Counted from the stretch's first letter, positions 27,201 through 36,264 are shown. The stretch is 64,000 nucleotides of DNA from Tiliqua scincoides (GCF_035046505.1 NC_089822.1:97596659-97660658), one strand, 5' to 3'. The notes: generated by a model not told the origin, from the sequence alone. Made by a program: numbers and translations.

Positions 27201-29889
27201 TGGGTTTCAAGAACATCCAAATCAAATATTTTTGTATAGGATTGAACACATGAAAACAAAATTGGCTGCCAGGGAAGGTAACCATGGATGATAAATAGAA
27301 AAAGGCAGGGACAGATGAACAGTAGAGGTAATGAGAGAATGCCTCTTCGCATGGCAGGGCATCCTTTCCGCATCAGCACACAAACACAGCCACCCTTTAG
27401 AAACCTCGTTGTGAAGCCCTTTCCTCTGGACATTGTCTTCCTTGCAAAACTGAGTGTCATCATCTGTCCCCACCACCACCAGAGTTTCAGCACTCATCCT
27501 GTTTGCTCTTGGCCCTTGTTTTTCTTCTAAGAAGACCTTTGTGGCCAAATAATTGCTAGTTATTTTGGGATATTGTAATTCACATTCCTTTGGAAGCATT
27601 GGCACATTTTTTACAGGCCCTGCTGCTGTATTTTTAGCAGCAGCCTGACTTGCAGAAATTTAGTAAGTAAAGCTTTCCCCGACGTTTTAGCTCCATGCCA
27701 GGAAAAGCTGCTAACTGTTTTGTGCATCAGGTAGCTTTTAAAGGTACAGGAGAAGAACCAGTTTTGTTTGTTTTTTAAAAAATGATAGCTGTTCCACTGA
27801 GGTCAGATAAGGGATTCTGAGGGGGTTTTTTCAACAAGAGATGTCCTTTTTCAAGACGTAATGATTGGAGATCTCTCTCTCTCGCTCTCTCTGTCTCTGT
27901 GTAAAACTCAAAAGTGTAATAAAAAAAATAATTGGATCTAAAGGCATTTTAAATGAGAATGTTCAAATGAAATGCAGTTAAGTTCTAGAGCAGGCCCTGT
28001 GGGAGACTATGATGCAGTGAAGAATTCAGTCGGAAGTGTAAATTGAACAGACTGAAGTATCCACCTGGGAATCCTTGACCTGCTGTTTGAGCAGCCTGGT
28101 TGTTACTGAGTGGGTAGCTGGAATGGCAGTTTGCCCTCCATGAGCAATTTGAGATCAGCCAGGCTTAAACTGCTCTTCCCACCTTGCGCGAGATGGAAAT
28201 TCCAAGGACGAGGCTGGTGTTGCTGGAGTTCTCCAGTGTGATAACCTCATGACTATGGCAGTGTTATTGAATCATCTGAAAAATCCCACCTTGAGAGCCT
28301 TTTCTTACAGAAGTGGCTATTTGCAAGCTATGAATTATTCCTTTACACTAAATCCAGTAAAAATGAGGCGGCAACTCCTGAGTGAACAGCTCATTTCCAG
28401 TTATCTTTTTTTAGCTATTAATATCCGGAACTTTTCAGCTAAACATCTAAGTCAGATTTTGAGGCAGTGAAAACTTTTATAGCCATGATGGAGTCGTAGG
28501 ATGGAGTCATACATTGCGAACATTGTACATGACACTTCAGAGTTGTTGTTTAAGGCAAGTCTCTGTCCCCAAGGAGTTTACAAGTCAAGATTGACTGCGG
28601 GAAATAATGGAGAAATGAGAGTAGCAAATAGCAATGCACAAACGGCAATTTCATGTTCTTAAGATTGATTACAGTTACAGAAGAGATGGGACTTAAGAAG
28701 GAATTTGAAGGAAGATGGGCATAGCTATATATATTTTAAGAGGAGGATTTCCAAGCATCAGGAGGAATGAGCAGAACTGGATTAGAATGGTGGAGGAATG
28801 AAAGTCAGAGGCAGGAGTATCATGAGAAATGTGGAGCAGCAGATTCCAGAGAGGGTGACTTTTTTCTTTGTCCGGTATATTTTTGGACAGAACAACACAT
28901 GCAGCAACAAATGCTGGGTTCTTCACCCTGTGGTTGCCCCCGCCACACAGAGCAGTGGTGGTGGTTGTGGGGTGTTGCATTGGCAGGGGTACCTAAACCT
29001 TTTTCTGCTTGTTGCTTTTTGTCAGCGAACTTTCCCGGGTGCTACCATCCCCTTCATCTGGTTGTTCTGAGACATATTTGTCAGTTGTGGGAAAAAGTGG
29101 TAGTGTATGAGGTAGGGAAGAGGGAGGGAGGTTGCAAAGAAAATGGCAAGCCCCCTCCCATCTGCTGCCTCACTTTAGCATATGCTGTTTCCATTCACAT
29201 TTGCATGAACCATGGAGATGAGAATCCCATGTTGGCTGCCCAAAACGTAGTTCTGCTCTTTGTGTAGCTTAAAGAGTTTTGATCCCATGTGGAATCATTT
29301 TTTTTAACTTTTCAGTTCAGGAGTTGACCTGTGATATCCTAAATGATGAGATGATGTTAAGACCAGTTTTGGTACCTGATTGGAGCAGTAAATTGGGCCC
29401 GTACATCTGTGTAACTAAAGAAGTGTTGCCTGTTTTGTTTCTCAAAAAAGGCTGCATAAGGAATTGTTGCAATATATATATATATATATATTGTTACTGT
29501 GCAAAAGGGTACACCATCAATGCTAAACAAATTGTACTCCTGATCTATGTGTCCCCCTTCTTGCCAAACATGACAGCTCGTGAGGGAGCACAAAGAACTG
29601 TAAAGGGAAAGAAATTTTTTTTCCTAGTTGCCCTTTCCCACTTGTGCAAAATAGGTATTTTTCTGATGGGTAGGGCGCAAGGTAGGCTGGTAGAGGTCAC
29701 ATTTGAGCAAAACATCCCCTTTTCATTTTTTTTAATTGCAGGATACTTGACATTGCGAAGGCAATGAGACTGAAGATCACCAAAAGCAAAGGCCTTTTAG
29801 GACTTGATGAGCACAAAATGGGGCTACTCACTGTGCCCTTGCCTGTGTACAAGATGCCATCAGTCCGGAGGAAACGCAAGATGAAGTAG
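9154..29889 (+). CDS. POLR1E: POLR1E, RNA polymerase I subunit A49/PAF53 (12 coding exons)
   Basis: The gene encodes the RPA49/PAF53 subunit of RNA polymerase I, which in the known family pairs with the A34.5-like subunit POLR1G and helps rDNA initiation and elongation in the nucleolus. Coding exons are 9154-9217, 10203-10306, 17185-17261, 17579-17664, 17766-17821, 18718-18862, 20113-20220, 21308-21404, 22757-22890, 22980-23061, 24524-24655 and 29742-29889. They sum to 1233 nt with all phases matching, giving 410 residues (human about 420). Family landmarks are VQFSNGKL near residue 22, NNFGAGALKCNTLCR near 67, EVYNAELFNMQP near 96, KPEDVYKFEDLISPAEYEAL near 202, WFLDNLVK near 272 and LQRDLKL near 351. 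The N-terminal half is the dimerisation domain; residues from about 185 on correspond to the tandem winged-helix region. The tail is basic (RRKRKMK). The start codon has an ACC-ATG-G context. Splice sites are GT-AG throughout. Confidence 0.96.
9218..10202 (+). other. POLR1E: POLR1E intron 1
   Basis: GC-rich at the start, then pyrimidine-rich. I recognise no element in it. Confidence 0.7.
10203..10306 (+). CDS. POLR1E: POLR1E coding exon 2
   Basis: The acceptor is CCCTTACAG and the donor GTAAGC. The exon encodes VQFSNGKLKSPENMDFTLY and a basic stretch ending RKKHRRIL. This is the start of the conserved dimerisation domain. Confidence 0.95.
10360..10446. repeat. Degraded fold-back repeat
   Basis: 'CTTACCTGGGGGATAG' and 'TTGCTTCTGAGTAAACAT' match the arms of the palindromic family with several changes. 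In POLR1E intron 2. Confidence 0.5.
10840..11204 (+). mobile_element. LINE (L2/CR1-like) 3' end with (ATT)n tail
   Basis: The frame ending MAPSLETFRRGLKTLLFNQA F is the LINE ORF2 C-terminus. It is followed by a 3' UTR with 'GCCGCCCTGGGTCCC' and a terminal ATT microsatellite at 11177-11203. Confidence 0.75.
11205..12160 (-). mobile_element. L2-type LINE ORF2 fragment, interrupted
   Basis: Antisense translation near 11860-12037 gives VTTRLEYCKALCVGLPLKS, the L2 reverse-transcriptase C-terminal block. Sequence on both sides of 11241-11807 belongs to the same L2. That element therefore inserted into it. Confidence 0.7.
11241..11807. mobile_element. PIF/Harbinger-like non-autonomous element
   Basis: Perfect 11-bp ends GGGCGCAATCC and GGATTGCGCCC are flanked by TTA and TTG. 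Removing the element and one copy restores the L2 reading 'AGATAAC-TTG-GTTCC'. A 3-bp T-rich duplication fits the Harbinger superfamily. Confidence 0.65.
12462..12539. repeat. Palindromic fold-back repeat
   Basis: It begins GGCACAATCTTACCC, ends TAGGATGACAGCC, and has arms 'ACTCAAAAGTAAGTCG' and 'GGGGCTTATTCCTAGG'. Confidence 0.7.
12715..12815 (+). mobile_element. CR1-type LINE 3' end fragment
   Basis: 'CCACTGTGAGAAACAGGA' and 'TTGATCCAGCAGGGCTTTAT' match the CR1 3' terminus. Confidence 0.6.
13268..13340. mobile_element. LINE 3'-tail remnant
   Basis: 'TTTATTTATACACTGCC' and 'AAAGGGTGGCTTACAACA' are the common reptile LINE tail. Confidence 0.5.
13523..14123. mobile_element. pogo/Tigger-like element, about 600 bp
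   Basis: The ends TACAGGTCCAGCCTTG and, inverted, TACAGGTTGAGACTCA lie in a TATA context. An internal 'GATTTGACTCAACACGAATGG' type segment recurs at 23221-23695. No intact transposase frame was seen. Confidence 0.65.
14218..14359. mobile_element. hAT-type MITE (142 bp)
   Basis: The ends are CAGTCGTTCCTAAACT and AGTTTGGAAACCACTG. The duplication is CCATAAAG and CAATAAAG. Confidence 0.78.
14486..14665. mobile_element. Harbinger-like MITE (180 bp)
   Basis: The ends are GGGCCCAATCCTATCC and AATAGGATTGGGCCC, flanked by TAA and TGA. The core has the palindrome GGTAAGGGAA...TTCCCTTACC. Confidence 0.68.
14690..14860 (-). mobile_element. L2-type LINE ORF2 fragment
   Basis: Antisense translation gives GRTKDRIFSVGTPQLWNPLP, like the L2 'AFSVAAPRLWNSLP' block. 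Confidence 0.6.
15015..15508. mobile_element. Harbinger-like non-autonomous element
   Basis: It begins GGGCCCAATCCCATGC after TTAA and ends near ATAGGATTGTGC. It shares termini but not the core with 14486-14665. Confidence 0.5.
15824..15915. mobile_element. LINE 3'-tail remnant
   Basis: TTTATTTA-type repeats followed by 'TTCTACCCCACCTTCC' and 'CAAGGTGGCTTACAACA'. Confidence 0.55.
15916..17184 (+). other. POLR1E: POLR1E intron 2, 3' part
   Basis: Mostly unrecognised sequence. A weak LINE-tail-like stretch lies near 16360-16430. Confidence 0.5.
17185..17261 (+). CDS. POLR1E: POLR1E coding exon 3
   Basis: The acceptor is CTTTTAG and the donor GTATGT. The exon encodes NAETERLSYVANNFGAGALK and CNTLC, a highly conserved block of the family. 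It follows a repeat-loaded intron of about 6.9 kb. Confidence 0.96.
17579..17664 (+). CDS. POLR1E: POLR1E coding exon 4
   Basis: The acceptor is TCCATTAG and the donor GTGAGT. The exon encodes YFVGVLDKNSGCMEVYNAEL followed by FNMQPLIS, matching the mammalian protein closely. Confidence 0.96.
17766..17821 (+). CDS. POLR1E: POLR1E coding exon 5
   Basis: This short exon follows an intron of 101 nt. It encodes DYVEDKSLSEYLSKSYREK, and the YREK ending matches the mammalian exon end. The donor is GTATTA, a weak match to GTRAGT. Confidence 0.93.
17822..18717 (+). other. POLR1E: POLR1E intron 5
   Basis: AT-rich sequence with nothing recognisable beyond the splice sites. Confidence 0.6.
18718..18862 (+). 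CDS. POLR1E: POLR1E coding exon 6
   Basis: The acceptor is TTTTGCAG and the donor GTAAGT. The exon encodes CIEAFGTSKQKRALNSRRMN and continues to IETKGVA. This basic helical linker is well conserved. Confidence 0.96.
18863..20112 (+). other. POLR1E: POLR1E intron 6
   Basis: AT-rich sequence. No repeat or RNA gene recognised. Confidence 0.6.
20113..20220 (+). CDS. POLR1E: POLR1E coding exon 7
   Basis: The exon encodes ALVSDAAVDAKADVSLILPP and CHEDADKPEDVYKFED. It ends at a GTATCTTTT donor that fits the minor-spliceosome consensus better than the major one (see findings). Confidence 0.95.
20221..21307 (+). other. POLR1E intron 7, candidate U12-type (minor) intron
   Basis: The donor GTATCTTTT differs at one base from the U12 consensus GTATCCTTT. 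It lacks the +4 A and +5 G of a major-class donor, and the exon end (GACC) gives little U1 complementarity. The sequence ATCCTGAAC lies about 11 nt before the AG and resembles the U12 branch site TTCCTTRAC at 7 of 9 positions. No long pyrimidine tract separates the two. The class assignment is inference. Confidence 0.6.
21308..21404 (+). CDS. POLR1E: POLR1E coding exon 8
   Basis: The exon encodes LISPAEYEALQAPAAIFTNV followed by TSAEIAKMIEEK, the start of the winged-helix half. The donor GTAAGT is strong. Confidence 0.95.
21619..22036. repeat. Segment flanked by a 27-bp direct repeat
   Basis: CTTCCAATGCAATGTTTCTC plus AACTGAG (21619-21645) recurs at 22010-22036 with three mismatches. The enclosed 364 bp is GC-rich and ends GGATTGGGCTG, like the Harbinger-like family. 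It also starts AGCCCATCCT, with TGA on both sides. Lies in POLR1E intron 8. Confidence 0.6.
22757..22890 (+). CDS. POLR1E: POLR1E coding exon 9
   Basis: The acceptor is TTTTGTTCAG and the donor GTAAGG. The exon encodes HCSFVLDELKSMPLDEKSRD, HKARCLWFLDNLVKLSLQR and VVKKT. Upstream in-frame codons extend the open frame artificially to 22662. Confidence 0.96.
22980..23061 (+). CDS. POLR1E: POLR1E coding exon 10
   Basis: This exon follows an intron of only 89 nt. It encodes CPMGPDCPHNISSKLVKTFT and VLSYSNG, aligning with the mammalian GPGVPHIINTKLLKHFT block. The donor is GTAAGA. Confidence 0.93.
23221..23695. mobile_element. pogo/Tigger-like element, degraded
   Basis: It starts TACAGGTCTAGCC and shares 'GATTTGACTCAAAACGAATG' and 'GTGCTGATCCCTGGAGAAGG' with 13523-14123. 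The right end is eroded. In POLR1E intron 10. Confidence 0.6.
24524..24655 (+). CDS. POLR1E: POLR1E coding exon 11
   Basis: The acceptor is TTTTTTTAG and the donor GTAAGA. The exon encodes IHNQVSASMKAKIAAHTIAL, ALHINNFQTDLTILQRDLKL and RES, in the second winged helix. Confidence 0.96.
24890..24990. mobile_element. LINE 3'-tail remnant
   Basis: 'TTTCTATCCTGCCTTTC' and 'CCAAAGCAGCTTATAACA' match the reptile LINE tail. In POLR1E intron 11. Confidence 0.5.
24991..26493 (+). other. POLR1E: POLR1E intron 11, part with no recognised element
   Basis: Unique-looking intron sequence. Short open frames here match nothing known to me. Confidence 0.5.
26502..26946. mobile_element. hAT-type MITE with perfect target duplication
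   Basis: The ends are CAGGGGTGCCCAAAC and TTTGGACACCCCTG. GTCTTATT is duplicated exactly at 26494-26501 and 26947-26954. Confidence 0.85.
26955..27085. mobile_element. LINE/SINE tail with 5S-rRNA-like segment
   Basis: 'GTTCCCAGGTAGTCTCCCAC' is antisense to the 5S rRNA region GTGGGAGACC...GGGAAC. It is followed by degraded 'CAGACCTAAATTTGCTT'. Old and diverged. Confidence 0.45.
27085..29741 (+). other. POLR1E: POLR1E intron 11, 3' part
   Basis: A CT-rich microsatellite lies near 27871-27900 and a (TA)n run at 29471-29491. The rest is not recognised. Confidence 0.5.
29471..29491. repeat. (TA)n microsatellite
   Basis: About ten TA units in POLR1E intron 11. Confidence 0.9.
29742..29889 (+). 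CDS. POLR1E: POLR1E terminal coding exon 12
   Basis: The acceptor is TTTAATTGCAG. The exon encodes ILDIAKAMRLKITKSKGLLG, then a variable stretch, then the basic end SVRRKRKMK and TAG. The tail differs from mammals but keeps the lysine/arginine-rich character. Confidence 0.95.
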
Positions 29890-30085
29890 ATGACTGTGGC
29901 TACTTGCTGAGAGTTGACACCCTTCATTGTTCATCGCACATTCAGCCAGAGGCCGTGATCAATTTTCTGATTCTTGTTACCACCTCAGTAGCTTTTTTTC
30001 TGCTGGTGGTGCTTTTCATCGCCCTACCATCCAGTCATCTTGTCTTGGACGATGTTCTTAATAAACATTGCAAAAGGGCTGTATG
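29890..30085 (+). other. POLR1E: POLR1E 3' UTR and poly(A) signal
   Basis: AATAAA at 30060-30065 lies 171 nt after the stop codon, with T/G-rich sequence downstream (about 30095-30120). Cleavage is expected about 15-20 nt after the signal, so the end is approximate. Confidence 0.75.
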
Positions 30086-30469
30086 GACACTTGCTCTTAT
30101 GGTAGTTTGAGAATGTTGCTGGCCTTTGACTAAGCAAATCTTGGTGTATGTTTTCCATGTGTTAGAGGTGCAACTAGAAGAGATGGCAGGAGAGGTTCCT
30201 GGCTCTCCTGCAGGTGTTTTGAAATGCTGAAAGCAGCCTGTGTGTGTGTGGGGGGGGGGGCTGCTTAGGATTGGGAGCACAAAACCATTGGAGCATTCAA
30301 CCTTCCCTCCCCCCCCATGTATCAAATAGCATTTGAGAATAAGGCAATTTCAATAGGGAAAATGGAGCAGGGGGGGAGGGGAGAAAGTTAATGTTCTTTT
30401 TCCAACTCCAGTGAAGCCTTATGTTTTGTGCTGTGGCCAACGTTTGTCACTCCCAATTTTCACACAGAC

Positions 30470-30675
30470 TCAGGTTGGGCAACCCTTTCACCCTCAAGTC
30501 AGGAAGCAGAGCCTTCTGTGGTGACAGGCTGTGGACGTAGCTGCCCAGCATGCATCTGTATGAAGGCTGGCGGCAACAAATGTTGGTTTTGGCATGGAAT
30601 GGTAAGGCTTCACCACTGCCATGCCCATTCAGATAATCTTGGAGCACAGTGTGGCACAGTTTGCAGACTGCTGAT
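30470..30675. mobile_element. Possible hAT-like MITE
   Basis: The ends CAGGTTGGGCAACCC and GTTTGCAGACTGCTG are weakly inverted. No target duplication was found. Confidence 0.35.
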
Positions 30676-31585
30676 CTAAACAGTAGAATAAAATGTAAGA
30701 TAGTCATACAAGTCTCTTTGCCACATCTAGTTAATCTTCGGGTATTTTAAAATGCAAGCAGTTTTTATGGAAGTGTATGAGAGTGTGCCTCAGGGTTCTT
30801 GGGGACCTAAATCCGGAAATGCCTCTCTCTCGCTCTCTCATGCATACAGCTGTTAGAATGAACAAGCAGGCCTGTCTTGCCCAGTGGTCCATGAACACCC
30901 AGCCAATGTAACTTTATAGCACAACTGAGTCAGTTGTTTGAATATCAGAGCAGCAAAAATACAGTTTAGTGCTCTAAATTCCACCCTTACTTCTGGATGA
31001 AAGGGCTCTAATCTGAAAAAGGCAAAGCGCTTCCACAGTTCAATTCACTCAATTCTCACAATCATCTTAAATGGTGAGTGTAGTAATTGGCCAAAGAAAT
31101 GGAAGGATGCCCAGGTCACCTCTCTCTTTGCACTTAAAGGGAAAATGAATTACTTCTTTTATGGAGCATGCACACACAGCAGTGACCATACTACCCCACC
31201 ATGGGAGTCAAATATAATAGACTACAGTTATGTATTGCTGTCTCTTATTTTTATGTCCAGCAACTGGCTTCCAGAAGCCATTCACCTGTTTAAGTTTTGT
31301 TTAATTTTGCTAGCTTGTGGAAATATTGTGTGATTAGCTGTTTTGAAACAGGAGTATTTGGGAATGAGTGGGGGAAGGAGTCTGTCCTACACTGCAGGTT
31401 CAGAGAACAGAGTTGGGTTCTAACTTCCCAAATTCTCTAGCTGAAAAGATTTATGCTTTCATGTCTAATAGTAGTTGTGTGGTGATAATGGCTGTGGTAA
31501 GAGCATCTGAGTGCCAGGTTATTTCAGTGAGTAGTTCAGCTGTGGGAAAGATTTGCAGCCAAAGGTTTGACATGTTACCAAATGG
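30676..31585. other. Intergenic, no feature recognised
   Basis: Sequence between the POLR1E and FBXO10 3' ends with no gene or element that I can support. Confidence 0.5.
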
Positions 31586-31587
31586 TT

Positions 31588-31790
31588 AAGAACATAAGAA
31601 GAGCCCTGCTGGATCACACCAAGGGCCCATCTAGTCCAGTTTCATGTACATTATATAGGCCCACCAGATGCCTCTGGAAGCACACACCAAAATACCTTGT
31701 CAGTGAGACACCAAGAACCAAGCCAGTACATGATCTAGGAGCATCTGCTGCTGTAGTATTTTTTCAAAATAACCAATTTTGATCAGCACT
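31588..31790 (-). mobile_element. CR1-type LINE 3' end
   Basis: 'AACATAAGAAGAGCCCTGCT' and 'GGGCCCATCTAGTCCAG' are antisense CR1 3' end. It is in the POLR1E-FBXO10 intergenic space. Confidence 0.7.
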
Positions 31791-31831
31791 GAGAAGGTCA
31801 GACCACTACTCTAAAGAAAGGTGGATCAAAG

Positions 31832-32275
31832 TACAGGCGCCTCTCCTTATCTGTGGGAGATGGGTTCCAGCTCTCATTGCAGATACTGGAAACCATGAAC
31901 AGCAGTAAAACCTACATGAAGCCTTTCATAATCCTCCCCTCCCATTGTGCAAATGACTTACCTGGGTTGTGACTGCAGCCTTCCTGTCACTTCTATTTGG
32001 CTGTTTGTGTGCTCTCTTCAAATGCTAACAGGAAGTGGGTTGGAAGTGAGTTGAAAACAACACAATGCTAAACTCTGTGAACTCTACAATAAGCGAATTT
32101 TTTTCAGCCCTCCAACCTGCTTCCTGTTAGCATTTGCAGACAGCACAGCAACAGCCAGACAGTGACAGGAGGGCTGCAGAGACTAGATAAGTTATTTACA
32201 TGATGGGGGGGGGTAATGTGAACTGCTAAATGAAACTGCAGATATGGGTTCTGTGGATGGGGGGATGGGGACACA
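31832..32275. mobile_element. pogo/Tigger-like element, right end eroded
   Basis: It starts TACAGGCGCCTCTCC and TTATCTGTGGGAGATGGG, with 'GCAGATATGGGTTCTGTGG' near the right end. Confidence 0.5.
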
Positions 32276-33166
32276 TACACACCTGCACAATACATTGGCC
32301 CAGCTTCTTCCATGAGGGCCCTCCTAGCCCGAGACTACTTCTGCTCCACAATCCTATTGGGCCAACTCCTTGGGCCTTTTTCCCCCAAGCAATTTCATCT
32401 AGAGCTAATGTGTATAAACTTCCTATGCTATCAAGTCTACAAACTGTCCTGCAACATTACCTACTGGCAACACTTCACGAGCAAAACTCACCCTATGCAA
32501 ATAGAATACCAAAACGCAGTCTATGTGGATAGGTTTTTTCACTGTATTTGTCATGAATATAAGAACAAACAGTTACCCATTTCCAAGGTGTGGGATGGAG
32601 ACGGCATGCATTCCTCCACTCCTGTAATTATCTTGTCACACAAATGATAGCTGATTCCCTCTCCCACGCATGACAGAATCTGTTTACAATGTGGTGGAGA
32701 ACGTGTGTGTTTTTATGCCAGGTCCACTTCTGCTTGGCATTTGACAGCTGCTTTCTGCCATCATATGACAACATTTGACAAGACAGTTAAAAAAAAAATT
32801 CATGTTAGGTGTCATTTCTCATACACATCTCCCTCCCCCTTTTCAATGAGGAGGCACAGTAGAAAGAGCTTATTGTGATCTCTGTTCTGCACCCCTTCAT
32901 TCTAAAAAGGGGGGTTGAGTGCAAGGATGAGAGATGAGAATTGACACCTAGCTTGATTTTATGTGCACCGTCAAAGTTTGTCATAATGGGTAGAAAGCGG
33001 TTGTCAGACTTCCAGCAGTGGAAGTGGACCTGGTATAAGCCATTGTAAACCCCACTGTAAACAGATGCACACAGTGAATAGGTATAGGGACCCACAAATG
33101 CTGGTTGAAGGACACTACTGAATTTGATTGCTGCTTCTAAGGCCCCAGGCACTATTACTGACTTAC
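32276..33166. other. Intergenic, no feature recognised
   Basis: I see no gene, RNA or repeat that I can support in this stretch. Confidence 0.5.
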
Positions 33167-33391
33167 AGCCCAATCCTAAGCATGTATACTCAGATCTTAT
33201 CTGATCTTGGACGCTAAGCAGGATTAGGCCTGGTTAGTACTTGGATGGGAGACCACCTGGGAATACCGGATGCTGTAGGCTTATACCATAGTCTTTCGAG
33301 ACTGAAGGTTGCCAACCAACCATACTCAGAAGTAATTCCCATTAGTGTCAATGGGGCTTATTCTTGGGAAAGTGTGGCTAGGACTGGGCTG
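33167..33391. repeat. Palindromic fold-back repeat split by a 5S-derived SINE
   Basis: It begins AGCCCAATCCTAAGC and ends GGCTAGGACTGGGCTG. Removing 33194-33321 and one ATACTCAG restores the usual 'TATACTCAGAAGTAATTCCC' arm. Confidence 0.75.
33194..33321 (+). mobile_element. 5S-rRNA-derived SINE
   Basis: About 90 bp match the 3' part of 5S rRNA, including 'GCTAAGCAGGATTAGGCCTG', 'GTTAGTACTTGGATGGGAGA' and 'GGGAATACCGGATGCTGTAG'. A non-5S tail follows (CTTTCGAGACTGAAGGTTGCC). It is flanked by ATACTCAG on both sides (33186-33193, 33322-33329). The 5' part of 5S with the first promoter box is missing, so it is not a functional 5S gene. Confidence 0.8.
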
Positions 33392-34424
33392 TTAGTTGCC
33401 CATCTAGGACCGCTGCTGTTAGGGAGGCAAGGAATGGGAACTAGAAAGGGACTAGGCTTGCCATGCCCATGCAGCAGCTAGGATCCTTCCCCAGTCAAGC
33501 CTTCATCACCCCTGCATGACAAGCTGTAGAGCTAACATTTCTTCCCCCTATCCAGCTACCGAAGGTAGAGGAGCTCATTGTCCTTGGTATCTGATCACCT
33601 GATTCTCACTGCCACCCCCGCCCCCAAAAAGGGAAAAAAAGCCAGGTAAACTTTAGTGTGTAAAATATAGCACTTTATTTTCCAATATACAAGGTTTCCT
33701 TAATAAAAATTTACACAACTTTAAAAAAAAATTCTTTAGAAAAAAGGTAACAGGGGTTATAATCCTACACAGAATTAAAAACTTCAAAATGTTCTTAGAA
33801 ACAGCGACTGCCTGCAATGAAAATTTAATTGCTTAGAAATGAGATGTCTATGGCCCCAATTATCTAATTAGTTATGACTAAATCTCATTGAAAACAATGC
33901 CTCTCTTGTAACATTGCAAACACTTATCTGGCAGTAAGCCCCGCTGATCTTAATGGAACTTTTAAAAACTAGATCAAACGCAATGTTAAAACTAATGTTA
34001 GCTGGGTTGGGGGCTCTTCTGTGACTTGCAGAATGCCTAGATAGGCATATTTTGTTGACTTACAGCCTGATCCAATGCATATTCACTCTAAAAGAAACTC
34101 AAGTAAGTGTGCAGAGGGTTGAAACCATAGCCCACAAAGAATATCTACGAAATCATATAATGGTTTACATCAGGGATAATTTGTGATTTGGACGATGTGC
34201 GTTCCAAGGGAAATGGTTTGTAATGAATATGCAGAAAGGAGCCTTCTATTCATTTTAGCATATTAGTCTCATATTGGTTGATTTTGTGCCCAAACTGGGT
34301 GGTTTCTTAAAATGTAAATCTAGGAATTCTCCTTGGGCTGACTGTATTATTTATAGTGCTGAATACTGTCAAAGCCCATTGACTATACAACAGTTTTACC
34401 TTGAAAGTCACTATTATTAAGAAT

Positions 34425-34525
34425 ATTTATATACCACTTTTCAACAAAAAGAAGTGGTTTCCATAGCTATACAAAATAAATAAAATGATTCCCTGTCCCC
34501 AACGGGCTCACAGTCTAAGAAGGAT
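34425..34525. mobile_element. LINE 3'-tail remnant
   Basis: 'TATTTATATACCACTTTTC' and 'CCCCAACGGGCTCACAGTCT' match an L2-like tail. In the probable FBXO10 3' UTR. Confidence 0.5.
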
Positions 34526-35764
34526 GCCAAAGACTCCAGCAACAGCTGCTGAAGAAGATGCCATACTGGGGTGAAGAGGGACAGTTGCTCTGCCCCTGCA
34601 AAATAAAGAGGACTCCACTTTAAAAAGGTGCCTCTTGACCCAGTAAGGAGGAGACCAGAGTTCTTGTAATCTCAAGAGGATTTCCTATGTTGTGCAATCA
34701 GAAGATATGGCCCAACTGACAAATCACTAAGATGTAAAGAAACAATTGTTTCCTGTTAAGTCACCCCACTGAGGGGTTAACAAAGTCAAGCAACTGTCAG
34801 GGCCACATCCATTATGAGTCTCCCTTACCAAGTGTCAACTCTGCCATCTTAGATCTTTCCTGGTCCACAGCCCATCCACGACACAGGCAGAGTACACGAT
34901 TTCCAATGTGCCTAGGCCTTGCATCAATAGCATGTGAACCCCAGAGTGCCCTCTGGGTGCTTTCCCAGTTCATGTGCCTTCAGCTCTCCTTGACCATGCA
35001 TCTACTTCCTCCCTTCATAATTTAAGAGGCTCTCCTAGGCCAAGTTGCCTCCAGTGCTGGGGCTGACCCCAAACCTACAAAAGTCAACACGTTCAACAGT
35101 CACTGCATATAAGCTTTGTTATCATTCTATTGATACAAAAACACACCCTTGACATCTGCAGCCAGATTCAACTGAAATTTTGCCTTTAAGAAGGTGGATC
35201 GAAGGAAGGTTTTACAAAACAGGAATGGAGCAGTCAGTGTGATATAGTGGATAATGTTGAGCCTTGATTGGGGGGTAAGACTACCAAGTGGCTGGGGGGA
35301 AAAGACACCATTCAGCCTGACCTACTTCTGCAACTTAAAGAATAGTTCCTCTTTCTGTTCCATAAAGATGAGCATTATCATCTGCCAGCATCTATAGACA
35401 AAGGCTAAAATTGCTTAGTTGATAAATTCTGGTCAATTGCAAATCTCCCCCAATTAATCCGTCAGGAGTCATTCATTCATTGTCCAAAAACAAATGAGTG
35501 TGTTTTTGTTTAGAATGTTTTTTCCCATGGGCAAAGTTAACCAGACTCAATCAAATAGAATCAACAGGCAAAGATGTCTGCAATCAGATGACACCCTTAC
35601 TGCAGACCATGTTGCTGTTCAAGACATAATAGGGGCCATCACAAAAGTGTTGACAACTCAGAGAGACCCAAGTGCAATCACATACACACAGGAAGAAATC
35701 CATTCGAGTGTATCCACTAGAGGCAATCCAGTGGGAGCCATTGCCAGGAAAGACTGATGTAAGC

Positions 35765-36264
35765 CAGTGGTTCTCAAACTGGGACGTCATGACAACCCAG
35801 CCAGAGAGCCCTGGCCTCTGCTCCCTTAAGGGGTGTGGAGGGGGGAAGGCAGTGACGCAATCTGCTGGATCACGCCACTTTGGAGGGGCGCAGGGACTTG
35901 CTGTCACTTACCAGAGCATGAAGCAGCCTCCCGGGGATGCGGGGAACCCCCTGTGCCAGCCTCTGCAGGGCTCCCCACACTGCAGAGTCAGTAAAAGTCA
36001 CAATCTCTTCCGGTTTTGTGAATGCAAAACTGGAAGGGGTCACGATTGTGATTTTGAGGGTCTCCACAGCATGGAGAGCCCTGCGGATGCTAGCTTGAGG
36101 GCTTCCCGCACACCCAGGAGGCTGTTGCAGGCTCTGGTAAGTGACAGCAAGCCCCTGCGCCCCTCCAAAGCAGTGCAATCCAATGGATCACGTTGCTGCC
36201 TTCCCCCCGTCCCTGCACACACTTACTGCAGCCCAAACTCTTCCTGAGAGTTTGAGAACCACTC
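35765..36264. mobile_element. hAT-type palindromic MITE
   Basis: The ends are CAGTGGTTCTCAAACT and GTTTGAGAACCACTC. ATGTAAGC is duplicated exactly at 35757-35764 and 36265-36272. The two halves are extended inverted repeats (GGGGAACC...GCAGGGC against GCCCTGC...). Copies or halves recur at 54045-54283 and 63140-63503. Confidence 0.82.

Noticed and set aside
27871-27900. CT-rich tract as a regulatory element
   Set aside because: A simple-sequence run in the last POLR1E intron, far from splice sites, with no sign of function.
33194-33321. Functional 5S rRNA gene
   Set aside because: The 5' part of 5S, including the first promoter box, is missing. A foreign tail follows, and the unit has insertion duplications.
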